From contig JADKAA010000024.1 in NCBI GenBank assembly GCA_016715465.1, positions 868,001 to 932,000 of the forward strand: DNA of 64,000 bases, given 5' to 3'. This DNA is from Saprospiraceae bacterium (lineage in GTDB: Bacteria > Bacteroidota > Bacteroidia > Chitinophagales > Saprospiraceae). Both the position numbers and the translations under genes were made by a program. Positions 1 to 9,263 of the stretch are shown piece after piece. Position 1 is the first letter of the stretch. Every line of letters starts with the position of its first letter. The notes below the pieces were generated by a model. That model was not told where the DNA came from, searched no databases, and saw only the letters and a program-made list of their open reading frames with translations.

Positions 1-666
1 GGTTCGTTCTGAAAAGCTGGCCATCAAGGATGAAAAGTTGCGCACTTTTATTGCCGACGATGGGGCAAGAAATCAATTGGTGTCACACATTTACGACGTC
101 ACCTATGGCATCGTCCATAATGAAGTAGATACCATTGTACTCATCGACGACAGTATTGTAGGGGCACCACGCTTAGAGACAGCATCATCTATATCCTGTC
201 AAAATTAAGACCAAAACGCATCGTCATTGTGTCTTCGGCGCCGCAAATACGATATCCGGATTGTTATGGCATCGATATGAGCCGGATGAGTGAGTTCATC
301 GCCTTTAAGGCAACCATTGAATTGCTTCAGCAAAGTGGCCGGCAAAATCTGATTGATGAGGTGTACAACCTGTGTAAGGAAGAAGAAAAGAAACCACTTG
401 CAGAGATGGTCAATCATGTGAAAAAAATATACGAACCTTTTTCCACGGAAGAAATATCGGCGCGCATTGCCAGCTTGGTGACCGCTGATGGCATTGAGCC
501 ACAGGTCGATGTCATCTTCCAATCGGTGGACAGTCTTCATCTGGCTTGCCCCAACGACAAAGGCGATTGGTATTTTACCGGTGATTACCCCACATTGGGT
601 GGGGTGCGTGTGGTGAATCGCGCTTTCATCAATTACATTGAAGATAACCAGGGGAGGTCATATTGA
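1..666 (+). CDS. purF: Amidophosphoribosyltransferase, C-terminal part (frameshifted)
   Basis: First committed step of purine synthesis: PRPP plus glutamine to phosphoribosylamine, in the cytoplasm. The 5' end lies outside the window. Reading starts in frame 2 and reaches the PRPP-binding loop, whose family form is DDSIVRGTT. Here DDSIV is in one frame and RGTTLRD in another, so one base is missing near 159-161. The rest, including SSAPQIRYPDCYGIDM and a normal family C-terminus, is open to the TGA at 664-666. The break falls inside the most conserved motif while everything around it is intact, so a sequencing deletion is likelier than a dead gene. Identity is firm; integrity is uncertain. 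Confidence 0.88.
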
Positions 667-672
667 CAGACA

Positions 673-1305
673 ATGGCATCAATGGCAGCATGGTGGAAGA
701 TATTTTTCAAATCCGATAAAACTCACTTCGATCCGATGAAGTACCTCATAGCAGGCCTGGGCAACATAGGTAGTGAATACGAACACACGCGGCACAACAT
801 TGGTTTTGATGTCGTGGAATACCTGGCTGCTCAAAACGGCGGTATCTGGAAACACGATACACTCGCCTTTGTTTGTGAAATAAAACACAAGGGACGCACC
901 CTGGTGCTCATCAAACCTACTACCTACATGAACCTTAGCGGTAAGGCAGTAAATCACTGGATGCAGAAACACAAGATTCCCAAAGAAAACATCATGGTCG
1001 TGATCGACGACCTCAACCTGGACCTTGGCACGTTGCGAATTCGTGAGAAAGGCAGTGACGGCGGGCATAATGGGCTTAAAAATATTGACGCAGTGACCGG
1101 AGGAAATGACTATCCCCGATTAAGGATCGGCATCGGAAATAAGTTTCATAAGAATCAGCAAGTTGACTTTGTTTTGGGCAAATGGAAACCCGATGAAAAG
1201 GAAAGGGTAAAACTCATCACCGAAAAAGCTGCCGCAGCCTGTCTCAGTTTTGCAGCCATCGGTATCAAACATACGATGAATGGGTTTAATGGCAATCTTG
1301 AATGA
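673..1305 (+). CDS. pth: Peptidyl-tRNA hydrolase
   Basis: Releases peptides from prematurely dissociated peptidyl-tRNA. Visible family residues: the GLGN motif (about 28-31), catalytic His in TRHNIG (H41), the KPTTYMNLSG block, the Asp of DDLNLDLG, and GGHNGLKNI. The start at 673 gives 210 aa with a 21-residue aromatic/basic extension before MKYLIAGLGN. A start at 736 would give 189 aa, the usual bacterial length. Related Bacteroidota proteins sometimes carry such an extension, so the choice is open. It lies 6 bp after the purF stop. No break is seen. Pth is the only purF-side gene that reads cleanly end to end. Confidence 0.93.
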   Translation: MASMAAWWKIFFKSDKTHFDPMKYLIAGLGNIGSEYEHTRHNIGFDVVEYLAAQNGGIWKHDTLAFVCEIKHKGRTLVLIKPTTYMNLSGKAVNHWMQKHKIPKENIMVVIDDLNLDLGTLRIREKGSDGGHNGLKNIDAVTGGNDYPRLRIGIGNKFHKNQQVDFVLGKWKPDEKERVKLITEKAAAACLSFAAIGIKHTMNGFNGNLE

Positions 1306-1761
1306 TCGGGTGGTACGTCCCCCTGCGCGTGACTAGGTGGTTCGCTTCGCCAGGTGTGTTGGTAAGCTGCGCCAGGTGATCTGGTGAGAGATAAGGCTGA
1401 CTACTTCTAACCTATTATGGATGCTGAGAGGTGCTGCTAAACTCGAAAGCCTGATGCGCGGAATGCCTCTAATCTGTACTTCCAAGTAAAAAAGTAACTA
1501 TGCCAAAATATAAATATATATGCTCTGCGCAGATAATGATGGCCTTTATTCTAGATGGATTTTAGCGGATTCTGCGCAAGTACTATTTATGAATATAGGT
1601 CATATTTAATTTCTCCTAACTTATTCTATCCAGGTGACTTTATTTCTGCGGGTTCTGCGGGAAATATAAACAACATCAGAGTCGGAATTTATAACCTTGT
1701 GGTAAAAAAATCTTAGTGCGTACTTTGTGAGAAATCCTTGTAAGCAGGATGAAGCAATCCT
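1306..1761. other. Intergenic region with short TTCTGCG-type repeats
   Basis: About 450 bp between the convergent pth and DUF1801 genes. No ORF with coding character was recognised. The motif TCTGCG recurs: at about 1523-1528, 1570-1578, and as a tandem 9-mer TTCTGCGGG at 1644-1652 and 1653-1661. This looks like a degenerate intergenic repeat family, but copies elsewhere cannot be checked here. Confidence 0.4.
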
Positions 1762-2223
1762 TTACCGGCTTTTCACATAATTTTTTTCATACATCGCGAT
1801 CCAATCTTTTGTGGTCATTTTGGAGGCAAGCTCGCCAATAAGGTCGAAGGGTATTTTATTCATATTTTTGAAACGGATACAACTTTTACCCATGTCGAGT
1901 TTCCCTACGCCTGCTTCGGCAAAAGCTTTGGTAAACCAGTCGAGTAGCGTTGGGTCGGCATAAACGCCCATGTGATATACTGCGATGAAATTTTTCTGTG
2001 AGGCCAGGCTCATGAAAGGCAGTGGCTGCTTGGGGTCGCAGTGGTAACCGGAAGGATAAAGAGAATGAGGAACCGAATAACCCATCATGCCATAACCCAT
2101 GCATTCCTGAAATCCTTTAGGTAGGTTTTTTTTAATGATTTTACGCAGCATGGTCATTGCCTCTTTCCTGTCTTCAGGTAATTCGGCCAGATAATCTTCG
2201 ACGGTGGTGGCTTTGGATTGCAA
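1762..2223 (-). CDS. DUF1801 (YdhG-like) domain protein
   Basis: 153 aa, cytoplasmic, no signal peptide. The N-terminus (VEDYLAELPEDRKEAMTMLR) and the middle segment with ECMGYGMMGYSVP match the DUF1801 fold, whose members are small alpha/beta proteins of unknown biochemical role. The C-terminal part (KSCIRFKNMNKIPFDLIGEL) is the usual second half of the domain. The frame is intact. Family assignment is from recognised sequence pattern; no function can be given. Confidence 0.8.
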   Translation of the reverse strand: MQSKATTVEDYLAELPEDRKEAMTMLRKIIKKNLPKGFQECMGYGMMGYSVPHSLYPSGYHCDPKQPLPFMSLASQKNFIAVYHMGVYADPTLLDWFTKAFAEAGVGKLDMGKSCIRFKNMNKIPFDLIGELASKMTTKDWIAMYEKNYVKSR

Positions 2224-2240
2224 CTTTTGAGTTAGGATTT

Positions 2241-2268
2241 ATGAGTTATGAATTATGAGTTATGAATT
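2241..2268. repeat. Tandem 14-mer, two copies
   Basis: ATGAGTTATGAATT occurs at 2241-2254 and again directly at 2255-2268, just upstream of the DUF1801 start, and partial copies (TTAGGATT, TTAGGAATT) flank it. Such AT-rich tandem units are common in Bacteroidota intergenic DNA. Confidence 0.7.
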
Positions 2269-2362
2269 AGGAATTGACTTTATTAAGATCAAAGCTACAA
2301 ATAAAATTTTGTGAGGCAAATTAAGGAAGTCGAAAAATCGGTTTGAGGAAGTTTATAAATAA

Positions 2363-2399
2363 AAAAAGAGAGTGTTTTTACAAACAACTCTCTCTTTTT
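2363..2399 (-). terminator. Rho-independent terminator after tRNA-Cys
   Basis: The arms AAAAAGAGAG and CTCTCTTTTT pair around a loop of roughly 14 bases. On the minus strand the hairpin lies directly downstream of tRNA-Cys and ends in a run of T. The structure is nearly symmetric and could act in both directions. Confidence 0.7.
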
Positions 2400-2400
2400 G

Positions 2401-2471
2401 AGGTCTCGAGCGGATTCGAACCGCTGTACGAGGTTTTGCAGACCTCTGCCTAGCCGCTCGGCCACGAGACC
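2401..2471 (-). tRNA. tRNA-Cys (GCA)
   Basis: On the minus strand the acceptor arm GGTCTCG pairs with CGAGACC, the T arm holds GGTTCGAATCC, and the anticodon loop reads CTGCAAA, giving anticodon GCA (Cys). The discriminator base is U, the known identity element for tRNA-Cys. The terminal CCA is not fully encoded (CA follows the U). Confidence 0.95.
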
Positions 2472-2749
2472 AAATTTAATTGGAATACAAAGATATACTT
2501 TTTCCTTAAAACAAGAACGGGAAAGGAAAAATAATTAGCAATTTATCTCAAACACACTTTTTGGAATAAAAGTTCAATTATTTATCTATTATAATTGAAA
2601 TACAATTTAATATATATATAATAAAAATATAATATATTTATTATTTGCTTTGGTGCAAGCGCTAAAAGTCCGAAGTTAAAAATTCAAAGGTGAATCCAAT
2701 AATTCAGAAATTTCAGGATAATGGATGCAGTGAAATTTCCAAACAGGTT

Positions 2750-3607
2750 TTAAAGCGAATGGCCGCATGCATCACAATACTCAGCCTCAGTTCGGTGACC
2801 CTCCCTGGCACAATTTGGACAGGTGATGGTGTTTTTTGGTTCTTCTTTTTTTCCCGCATGAATGAGGGAAGAAGTTACTATCCCTGTAGGGACCGCGATG
2901 ATGATGTAACCCATGAGCATAATGATTGAAGCCAGAAATTGACCCAGGGTGGTAATAGGACTGATGTCTCCATATCCCACTGTGGTAATGGTAACTATCG
3001 TCCAATATATGCTTCTGGGTATGCTGTCAAATACGGGATTTACCTTGTGCTCGATGAGATAGATAAAGGACCCAAAGACACAGGCGACAATGATGATGGA
3101 AAAAGCAAATATCGTGAGTTTTTTTCTGCTTTCGATGATGGCACCGATGATGTAGTTGCCCTGGTCGATGAAACTGTCGAGTTTGAAGATTCTGAATACC
3201 CGCATAAGCCGGAGCCCGCGGATGATCATCAGCGAATGCAGGCCAGGATAAATCAGGGTAAGGTAGCTGGGCAGAATGGATAACAAATCTATGATGCCAA
3301 AGTAGCTGAATAGGTAATAGCGCGGGCTGTAAACACTGTAAATTCTCAATATGTATTCAAGGGTGAAAAAGATTGTGAAAAACCATTCAAGAAAACGGAA
3401 TACTTCTCCGTAACGGGCATAATAAGAAGGTACGGTCTCCAGCATCAATACAATGATGCTCAGGAGGATCATCACCAGTAAGACGAGGTCAAACAATCTC
3501 CCCTCCGGTGTTTCTGCTTCGAATATGATCTCGTGCAGCTTTTCTCTAAAAGGTGAAAAGCCGGTGGGTTTTTGCTTGAGTTTATGTTTGCCCAGGACGT
3601 CTTTCAT
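2750..3607 (-). CDS. Voltage-gated-type potassium channel with C-terminal zinc ribbon
   Basis: Inner-membrane six-TM channel. From the start at 3607 (285 aa): S1 about 38-57, S2 70-92, S3 98-115, S4 120-145 with arginines every third residue (R130, R133, R136, R139), S5 160-185, pore loop with the K+ selectivity filter TTVGYGD (208-214), S6 220-245. The tail ends in two CxxC pairs (C263/C266, C278/C281) that look like a zinc ribbon. An upstream ATG at 3703 would add 32 residues that do not look like family sequence. Intact. Function as a K+ channel is secure; whether it is voltage-gated in vivo is inference from the S4 charges. Confidence 0.9.
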   Translation of the reverse strand: MKDVLGKHKLKQKPTGFSPFREKLHEIIFEAETPEGRLFDLVLLVMILLSIIVLMLETVPSYYARYGEVFRFLEWFFTIFFTLEYILRIYSVYSPRYYLFSYFGIIDLLSILPSYLTLIYPGLHSLMIIRGLRLMRVFRIFKLDSFIDQGNYIIGAIIESRKKLTIFAFSIIIVACVFGSFIYLIEHKVNPVFDSIPRSIYWTIVTITTVGYGDISPITTLGQFLASIIMLMGYIIIAVPTGIVTSSLIHAGKKEEPKNTITCPNCAREGHRTEAEYCDACGHSL

Positions 3608-3712
3608 GTTAAGGATGAATCTTTCAAAGATAAAGAAATTTGTGCCTTTTTTTGCAAAAAGTAGGTGCAAAAATGAGTTTATCCCTGCATGAAGACGCAA
3701 CACATTTTTAGC

Positions 3713-5870
3713 CTATACTGAAGGATTGACTTGTGGAAGAGTAAGCATAAAGCTTGTTCCTTTGCCTTCTTCTGTCTCTACTTTCATATCACCTCCATGC
3801 GCTTTCATGATGTCATAAGCCAGGGAAAGTCCAAGTCCGGTGCCGGCACCAGAAGGCTTTGTGGTATAAAATGGCTGAAATATTTTGCCCAGTGACTGAG
3901 CCGATATCCCCGTTCCATTGTCTTCAACCACGATTTGAATTTTATCACCCCTATTTTGAGTTGAAAGGGTAATGGTTGGCGTAAATTCTGCAGTTGACTT
4001 CTTTTTTTCCATGACCGCGTAAAATGCATTGTTGATGAGGTTGAGGATGACCCTTCCTAGGTCCTGTGACACCACATTCAGTTTACCAATGGATTGGTCG
4101 TAGTGGGTTTCCATTTTTACATTAAAGTCTTTCTCTTTGGCTTTGAGACCGTGATAAGCAAGGCGAAGACATTCATCGGTGAGTTGGTTGATGTCGGTGG
4201 GTTCTTTCTGGCCAGATCCGGTTCTGCTGTGTTGGAGCATGCTTTTAACGATCTCTGAGGCGCGTTTACCGTGGTGGGTGATTTTTTCAAGGTTGGTCTT
4301 AAGGTCTGTCACCAGCGCGATGGCGCTGGTAGCGTCCACATTAATGCGGACAACGCTCAATTCTTCCGATAATTCTTCCACCCATTCTGTACTGACTTCG
4401 CTGAAGTTATTGACGAAGTTGAGAGGGTTTTGAATCTCGTGGGCGATGCCTGCGGTGAGTTCACCCAACGAGGCCATTTTTTCGGACTGTATCAGTTGGT
4501 CCTGGGTAGCTTTGAGGTGGTCGAGTGACAATTTTAACTCTTCAGTTCTTTCATTGACTTGTTGTTCGAGCAGCGTATTTTGATTCGCCAGCATGGTTCT
4601 TTTTTCTTCGGTAAGGTGTAAAGAGGCTTGTCGTTTTATCTTTTACATGCTCAAGTGTTTCTCTAAACCAAAGTGATATATAAATCACAAGACTGATGGG
4701 AAAAGATAAGTAGATGGCAAAAATCCAGAAATATACCCAGAAATTTCTTTTAAAAATGATTTGAAGTATTACAATGGCTACAAACAAAAGGGTAGCAATT
4801 AAGCCAAAGACAATGGACCATCTGGCACCGGATAATTTTCTCCGGGATGTCAGCAAATAATATAAACAGAGGGCCAGGGATACCGAGATGGTAACCACAA
4901 TGAGCACTTCAGTATTCAAAATATAATCCCAAGTACCAAATGCGATAGCCAATAATGCGTAGTATTTTAAATACCGGTTTGTTTTTCCTTTCAAATACCT
5001 TAGCCAGTGTCAAAGGCATAATGGTGGCAACACCGTAGGTACATATTTTGATTACAAAATCAAGTCCTGCAATTACGGAATACGAAAATGAGCTCAGAAT
5101 TTGTATGAGGCTAATGGTGATGTTGCCGCATAAGCAACTTAACATGATTGCCAATAACAATAAATGCTCTTCTTTACTATTTTGAAAATACAAGAACCAA
5201 AATAAAAGGGCTAGTGTCGCAATTACTGCCGAAATAAAGGAGCCTGCCATTAGGAACATCCTTTCTATTCCGAGAAATTTTGAATCTGCCAGCGTAAATA
5301 AATTGATGTAAGAAGTAGATTTTAATTTGTTGAAAATGGGATCCTTATAATCTACGATATGCAGGGCAATGAGGTATTCCTTTTGAGGTTCAAGCTGTAG
5401 GTGAATGAATTCATTATTAAAATTGTTGTTTTCAGTAAAAGGAAAATCGTTACTGCCTGTGTTGCCAAAAGAGTGAAGTGGTTTGCCATCGATGAATACA
5501 TCCATTGCAGCCCAGGTTCTTGAAATAAAGCTCAGCGTCTTTATGTCGATATCGCTGCTGAGTTTTATTTTTATCCTCAACCATCCTTCGAGTTTGCCTG
5601 TCTCATCCACCATGTTTACCGAAAGATTGCTGGGTCTGGTGTGTCCCAATCTGCAGTATTTAAACCTGGATCTGCCCACGATGGATCACTCCCTTTTTTA
5701 AAGACCAGCCTTCCATTGAGGAGAGTACGATCTCATGGTTTTCACTAAATAATTTGGGTGTGATAAAGATGGTGGTATCCTGTCCCTCAGGCCAATCGTA
5801 ACAAGAATAAACCAAAGAATAAAAAGTGGTGATTTGATTCTTTGAGGGAGGAGATATGGTTCTTAATCAT
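3713..5870 (-). pseudogene. 7TM-type sensor histidine kinase (frameshifted)
   Basis: A single kinase of about 700 aa is recoverable from several frames. A hydrophobic N-terminus starts at 5870. A beta-rich extracellular domain of the 7TMR-DISM type follows (GWSLKKG, then DPSWADPG and TADWDTP in another frame). A multi-TM block lies at about 5270-4650. The DHp helix has the H-box His in GIAHEIQNPLNF, then the N-box (LINNAFYAV), G1 (VEDNGTGI) and G2 (GAGTGLGLSLAY) of the ATPase domain. Breaks lie near 5790, 5690, 5620, 4950 and 4620. The catalytic half (4594-3713) is intact. No response regulator is adjacent. The number of breaks is approximate. Confidence 0.8.
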
Positions 5871-6012
5871 AAAGTAAATTGACTTTCTATTAGCCAAGAT
5901 AATGATTTATTTTGTTGCCATTCACAAAATAGAAATACTAAACGATAAAAACAAGTAATAAATATTGAAAAATTGGAATATGTGCAAAATTATATATGGA
6001 TTAGGGGATGAT

Positions 6013-7144
6013 TTATAGATTCATTTTTTTATTCAGCAAATTGATTATATCTTGTCATCGGGTTCGACTGATGGGAATTGCAGCATCATGAATGACCAAT
6101 TCTATGGGTGGATAAACGGATTAAAAATTCAGGTTGATCATATAATTTCGTTGGCTTCGGATTTAATATTTCCGGTAAGCAGTCCATCTAAATTACTGAG
6201 GATTTGTATGAAGACAATTATTCTCCGACTGCTTAGACGCTTAAAGGGTATTGCTATTTTAACTCAATTTTTAGCTCTTGGGCCTTGGGTGGATAATTCG
6301 TCTTCAGCATTTGTTATGGCCTTCCGAAAACAGTCCAGAAACCATTGAGCCATGCCGTAATATTCAGGTTGCCTTTTTGTGTCTTTTCCAGGATTTCACA
6401 ATATTCCTTTCTGTCCAGGCGGAGTTGGGTGGACATGCCGTAAAATCGCTGCTTACTTTTGTATGCTCTGGCGAGCATCATTTCTGTCAATGCCCGGGCA
6501 ACCCCTTCCATTGCCATCGTCCAAAGGGGTGGATGGTCACAAACCAAAGATGGGCAATGGCAGCTTTGATGATCAAATCTATTTGGCCATCATCGTTGTT
6601 ATACCAGGCCATAAATTTTTGCATTTCATTTGAAATGGTCGATGCAGGGGCGCTTGAAAGTTTACCCTTTCCAGGCCATTGGTTTCTGATACAACCTCCA
6701 TCGGCCCTTCTACATCTTTTCGCCAATTGGCAACCGTGATTTTATACATGCCGCTCAAACCGAAGGAAACCATCCTGCATGCCAGCCGAACAATCTGTTT
6801 TCAGTAATGGGTTGAAAAAAATGTAAAGTGGAATCCAGGACCATGGCCACCATGCCGTCAATACTGCGGGTTATATTTTCTGATTCTGACTGCGCTTTAC
6901 CAAAGTGATGTGCTATGCGGAACTAACCAGAGGGTATCTGTACTTTCATTTTCGATCTCAGTAGAATTGACTATTTCATGGGTTAAGGTGCTGAGAAAGG
7001 CTCTTTGCCTGTGTTCTGGAGTCCAGTTTCTTTATCGTTTTTCATGAGGGTGCCAAGCTGCTGGTGTACTGCTTCCAACGCCGGCAAAATCGCCGGTTGA
7101 TCAAAAATAAAATGAGGCCATTCCTTGTGCTGATGGATATACAT
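6013..7144 (-). pseudogene. Fic family protein with N-terminal DUF4172 (frameshifted)
   Basis: Fic proteins transfer AMP from ATP to target proteins. The N-terminus at 7144 begins MYIHQHKEWPHFIFDQP, a typical DUF4172 start. The Fic core is present in pieces: an IAHLWFVTIHPF segment, then GNGR and ARALTEMMLARA in the next frame. Removing two extra G residues near 6500-6531 restores the family motif HPFxDGNGR. After the core come LDRKEYCEILEKTQKGNLNI and a C-terminal wing-like region with LSNLDGLLTGNIKSEA, ending at 6013. The restored length (about 375 aa) matches DUF4172-Fic proteins. At least four indels and no substitution stop in the parts followed. Confidence 0.78.
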
Positions 7145-7308
7145 TTAAAATTTAAGCTGGATTATACTGTAAATTAACAACTTATTTGTCATGAAAGTGA
7201 CCAGATAAGATAGAATAAACAGATAAGCAACCAGTGCGGGGGTAATTTTATAAAATAAAATCAGTCTGTTTTGGGAATTTAAGGCGGGAAGGATAGCCCT
7301 TTTTAGGG

Positions 7309-7662
7309 TTATATGGTTTGTCCAAAGGTCAATAAATTGCGATCGGATCAGTACGGAAAATTCTTTTTGACCCAGGGCTTTGTGGTTAAGTTACCATTTG
7401 GATGAATCACCGTGTTGTTTTCCAAGAATGAATGGTATAAGCCGTCGATGTCGTCTGTCCTGAAATATACCTGTCCGTAATTCTCATGTGGATTGAGATC
7501 TTTATATTCGAAAAAATGTATTTCGACCCCATCTTTTTTCACCATCAGATAACCATCATAGTCCGCGGTACCAATGTCCTGAAATCCTAATTTTGCGATG
7601 TAAAATTCCTTTGTCAATGATTTGTTCCGCATGGGAAGTTTAGGGTGGGTGGTTATGAGCAT
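7309..7662 (-). CDS. VOC (glyoxalase/bleomycin-resistance-like) family protein (frameshifted at 3' end)
   Basis: Small metal-binding-fold protein of the vicinal oxygen chelate superfamily; substrate unknown. MLITTHPKLPMRNKSLTKEFY and the block YGQVYFRTDDIDGLYHSFL are typical. The open frame ends early after KPWVKKNF. The expected ending DPDRNLLTFGQTI is found across one more indel near 7350, with a stop at 7309. Restored length is about 118 aa, normal for this group. Confidence 0.75.
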
Positions 7663-7830
7663 ATGTTAAATTAAATTATAAGTAAAAGTAAGCATTAAAT
7701 CTATGGCAAACAATATCCTAAGATGATTGAAGATTTGCAACAATTTCACAGAGAAAGGGCTTTATCCCAAAAAAGAGGAACGCAACAGTGCATTCCTCCT
7801 AAAACTTAAACTGACAAAGAAGATGTTATC

Positions 7831-8574
7831 TTACTGGTCATAATTATTTTGAGCCCAATTCCAGACGAAGGAAGAGTAATTCGCTCCAGGTTTTATCCAC
7901 ATACTCACTAGATCTTCCATAAACAAGGTATAAGAATCTTCCCCGTTTACTCCCTCATAAGTTTCTTTGAATGGTTTCCTGAATCCTTCTGCTTTCTCTT
8001 TCAGGCCTTGTTTGTATCGTAACGATGGTGTATTGAGCTGATCCTGAAGAATTTGATGCGTATACTGCTACAGTAGAGCCTGAAGCCATCCATGACTTTC
8101 TCAGTTTTTTTATCATTTCCCTTACTTTGGGCCGCTATTTTTGGATACAGATGGGTGATGTTGATTTTGTCGGCATGATCTCCCATGGCAACCGTACTTA
8201 ATGAATCTTCATATACCGCATAACCTGCAGACTGACGATCTGTTAAGTAGGCGCATACATTTTGTTCCAGTCCATGGTGTGTTCTTCTCCCAGGTTGCCT
8301 CTGGGACAAATCCTTCCCAGCTGGTTGGTCGCTTCCGTGATGTGAAAAGCACCAAAATCGGGTCCTGACTGGATCTCAAATACCCGCCAGGCTACATCGC
8401 CCGTATGGTATTTCTGTGCATGGGCGGCCAATGCTTTTTCAAATTCCATGACCTTGTCAATCTTAGGAAATGCGCGGTGGGTTGATCGACATTCTTTTTG
8501 AGCTAAGCTAAAGGAATCATTATGAAGGCCACAATGAGAGCCATGGTGCTTAAGTGAAAATTAAGTTTAATCAT
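7831..8574 (-). pseudogene. Secreted protein of unknown function (frameshifted)
   Basis: I do not recognise the family. The reading starts at 8574 with a hydrophobic signal-like segment (MALIVAFIMIPLA), then passes through at least three frames: EKALAAHAQKYHTGDVAWRVFE, GNLGEEHTMDWNK, then YLTDRQSAGYAVYEDS and MGDHADKINITHLYPK, ending YSSFVWNWAQNNYDQ at 7831. Restored length is about 245 aa. The coherent amino-acid character across frame changes shows a single gene with indels rather than noise. No catalytic motif is evident. Confidence 0.55.
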
Positions 8575-8860
8575 AATAAATGGTTTTAAATGGTGCCTAC
8601 TCTATGAGGTTTTCGGCTTCGCCTGGAGATTCATTAAGATTTAATAGATCAGTAGGGTGCAAGCAAAACTTTTTTCATCAGGTATTGAACTGATGGTTTG
8701 AAAAATGATTATAAATAATACATTAAGTATTTTAAAAATGCAATAATTTTAAAAAATTAAAAAGTAATAAGTTAAATAGCTTGTAGAATCACATCATAAT
8801 GTGATAAAATGTTAATTATTAATTTTAAACAAAATATTGTTGTGTTGTAATACAGACATT
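8575..8860. other. AT-rich intergenic region
   Basis: Divergent spacer between the secreted unknown (minus) and the rhodanese (plus). Bases 8700-8840 are very AT-rich. No ORF of coding character and no RNA gene was recognised; the promoter and operator for the rhodanese follow at 8861-8902. Confidence 0.5.
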
Positions 8861-8874
8861 GTGACCCAGGTTAC
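8861..8874 (+). promoter_or_regulatory. Crp/Fnr-like palindrome upstream of rhodanese
   Basis: GTGACCCAGGTTAC, a GTRAC-N4-GTTAC palindrome, inside the longer TTGTGACCCAGGTTACACA. Its centre (8867.5) is 31 bp upstream of the centre of the -7 element at 8895-8902. The same motif in the same position precedes the OsmC gene and the kelch gene. Confidence 0.6.
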
Positions 8875-8894
8875 ACATAGGCAATGTAGGCCAT

Positions 8895-8902
8895 TACCTT
8901 TG
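8895..8902 (+). promoter_or_regulatory. Bacteroidota -7 element (rhodanese)
   Basis: TACCTTTG fits TAnnTTTG and lies 18 bp before the ATG at 8921, giving a short leader of about 10 bases. Confidence 0.6.
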
Positions 8903-8920
8903 CAAAAAAATAAAAGCAAC

Positions 8921-9171
8921 ATGGACAAGACACTCGTCATAGACGTAAGAACACCCGGAGAATTTCTGGGCGGCCACGTGGCCGGAAGTATAAATATCCC
9001 GTTGAATGAAATTCACCTGCGGGTGGATGACATCAAAAACATGGGAAATAAGGAAATTATCCTGTGTTGTGCCAGTGGCAACAGGGTGGGCAGGCGACTG
9101 CATTTTTTAAAATCGCAGGCATAGCCTGTGTAAATGGTGGATCCTGGTTTAGCGTAAACGCTTTGGTGTAA
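8921..9171 (+). CDS. Rhodanese-like domain protein (two frameshifts)
   Basis: Single-domain rhodanese, probably a sulfur/persulfide carrier. MDKTLVIDVRTPGEFLGGH is the classic first half, with GSINIPLNEI. The active-site loop reads ILCCASGNR with the catalytic Cys in CCASG. After that the frame shifts near 9090 (restoring GQATAFLKSQ) and again near 9118 (restoring IACVNGGSWFSVNALV), with a stop at 9171. An earlier ATG at 8837 would lie upstream of the promoter and is rejected. Restored length is about 83 aa. Confidence 0.8.
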
Positions 9172-9182
9172 ACCTTGTGTTT

Positions 9183-9228
9183 ATGCCTTGTTTAGAACCG
9201 CAATGCATTGCAGCTCTAAACAGGGCAT
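9183..9228. repeat. 46-bp near-perfect palindrome
   Basis: The two 23-base halves, centred between 9205 and 9206, match at 20 of 23 positions. The core GCAATG|CATTGC is perfect, and the outer arms carry TGTTTAGA / TCTAAACA. It lies just after the rhodanese stop and just before the helicase promoter. It has no following T-run, so it is either an unusual terminator or a protein-binding site. Confidence 0.8.
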
Positions 9229-9247
9229 GGATTTTGAGGATTTACAC

Positions 9248-9255
9248 TACTTTTG
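9248..9255 (+). promoter_or_regulatory. Bacteroidota -7 element (SNF2 helicase)
   Basis: TACTTTTG fits TAnnTTTG and ends only 8 bp before the ATG at 9264, so the transcript would be almost or fully leaderless. Confidence 0.5.
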
Positions 9256-9263
9256 CGTCCCTT

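Noticed and set aside
3453..3692. Plus-strand ORF within the potassium channel
   Set aside because: Antisense to a clear channel gene; low-complexity, shadow-like sequence.
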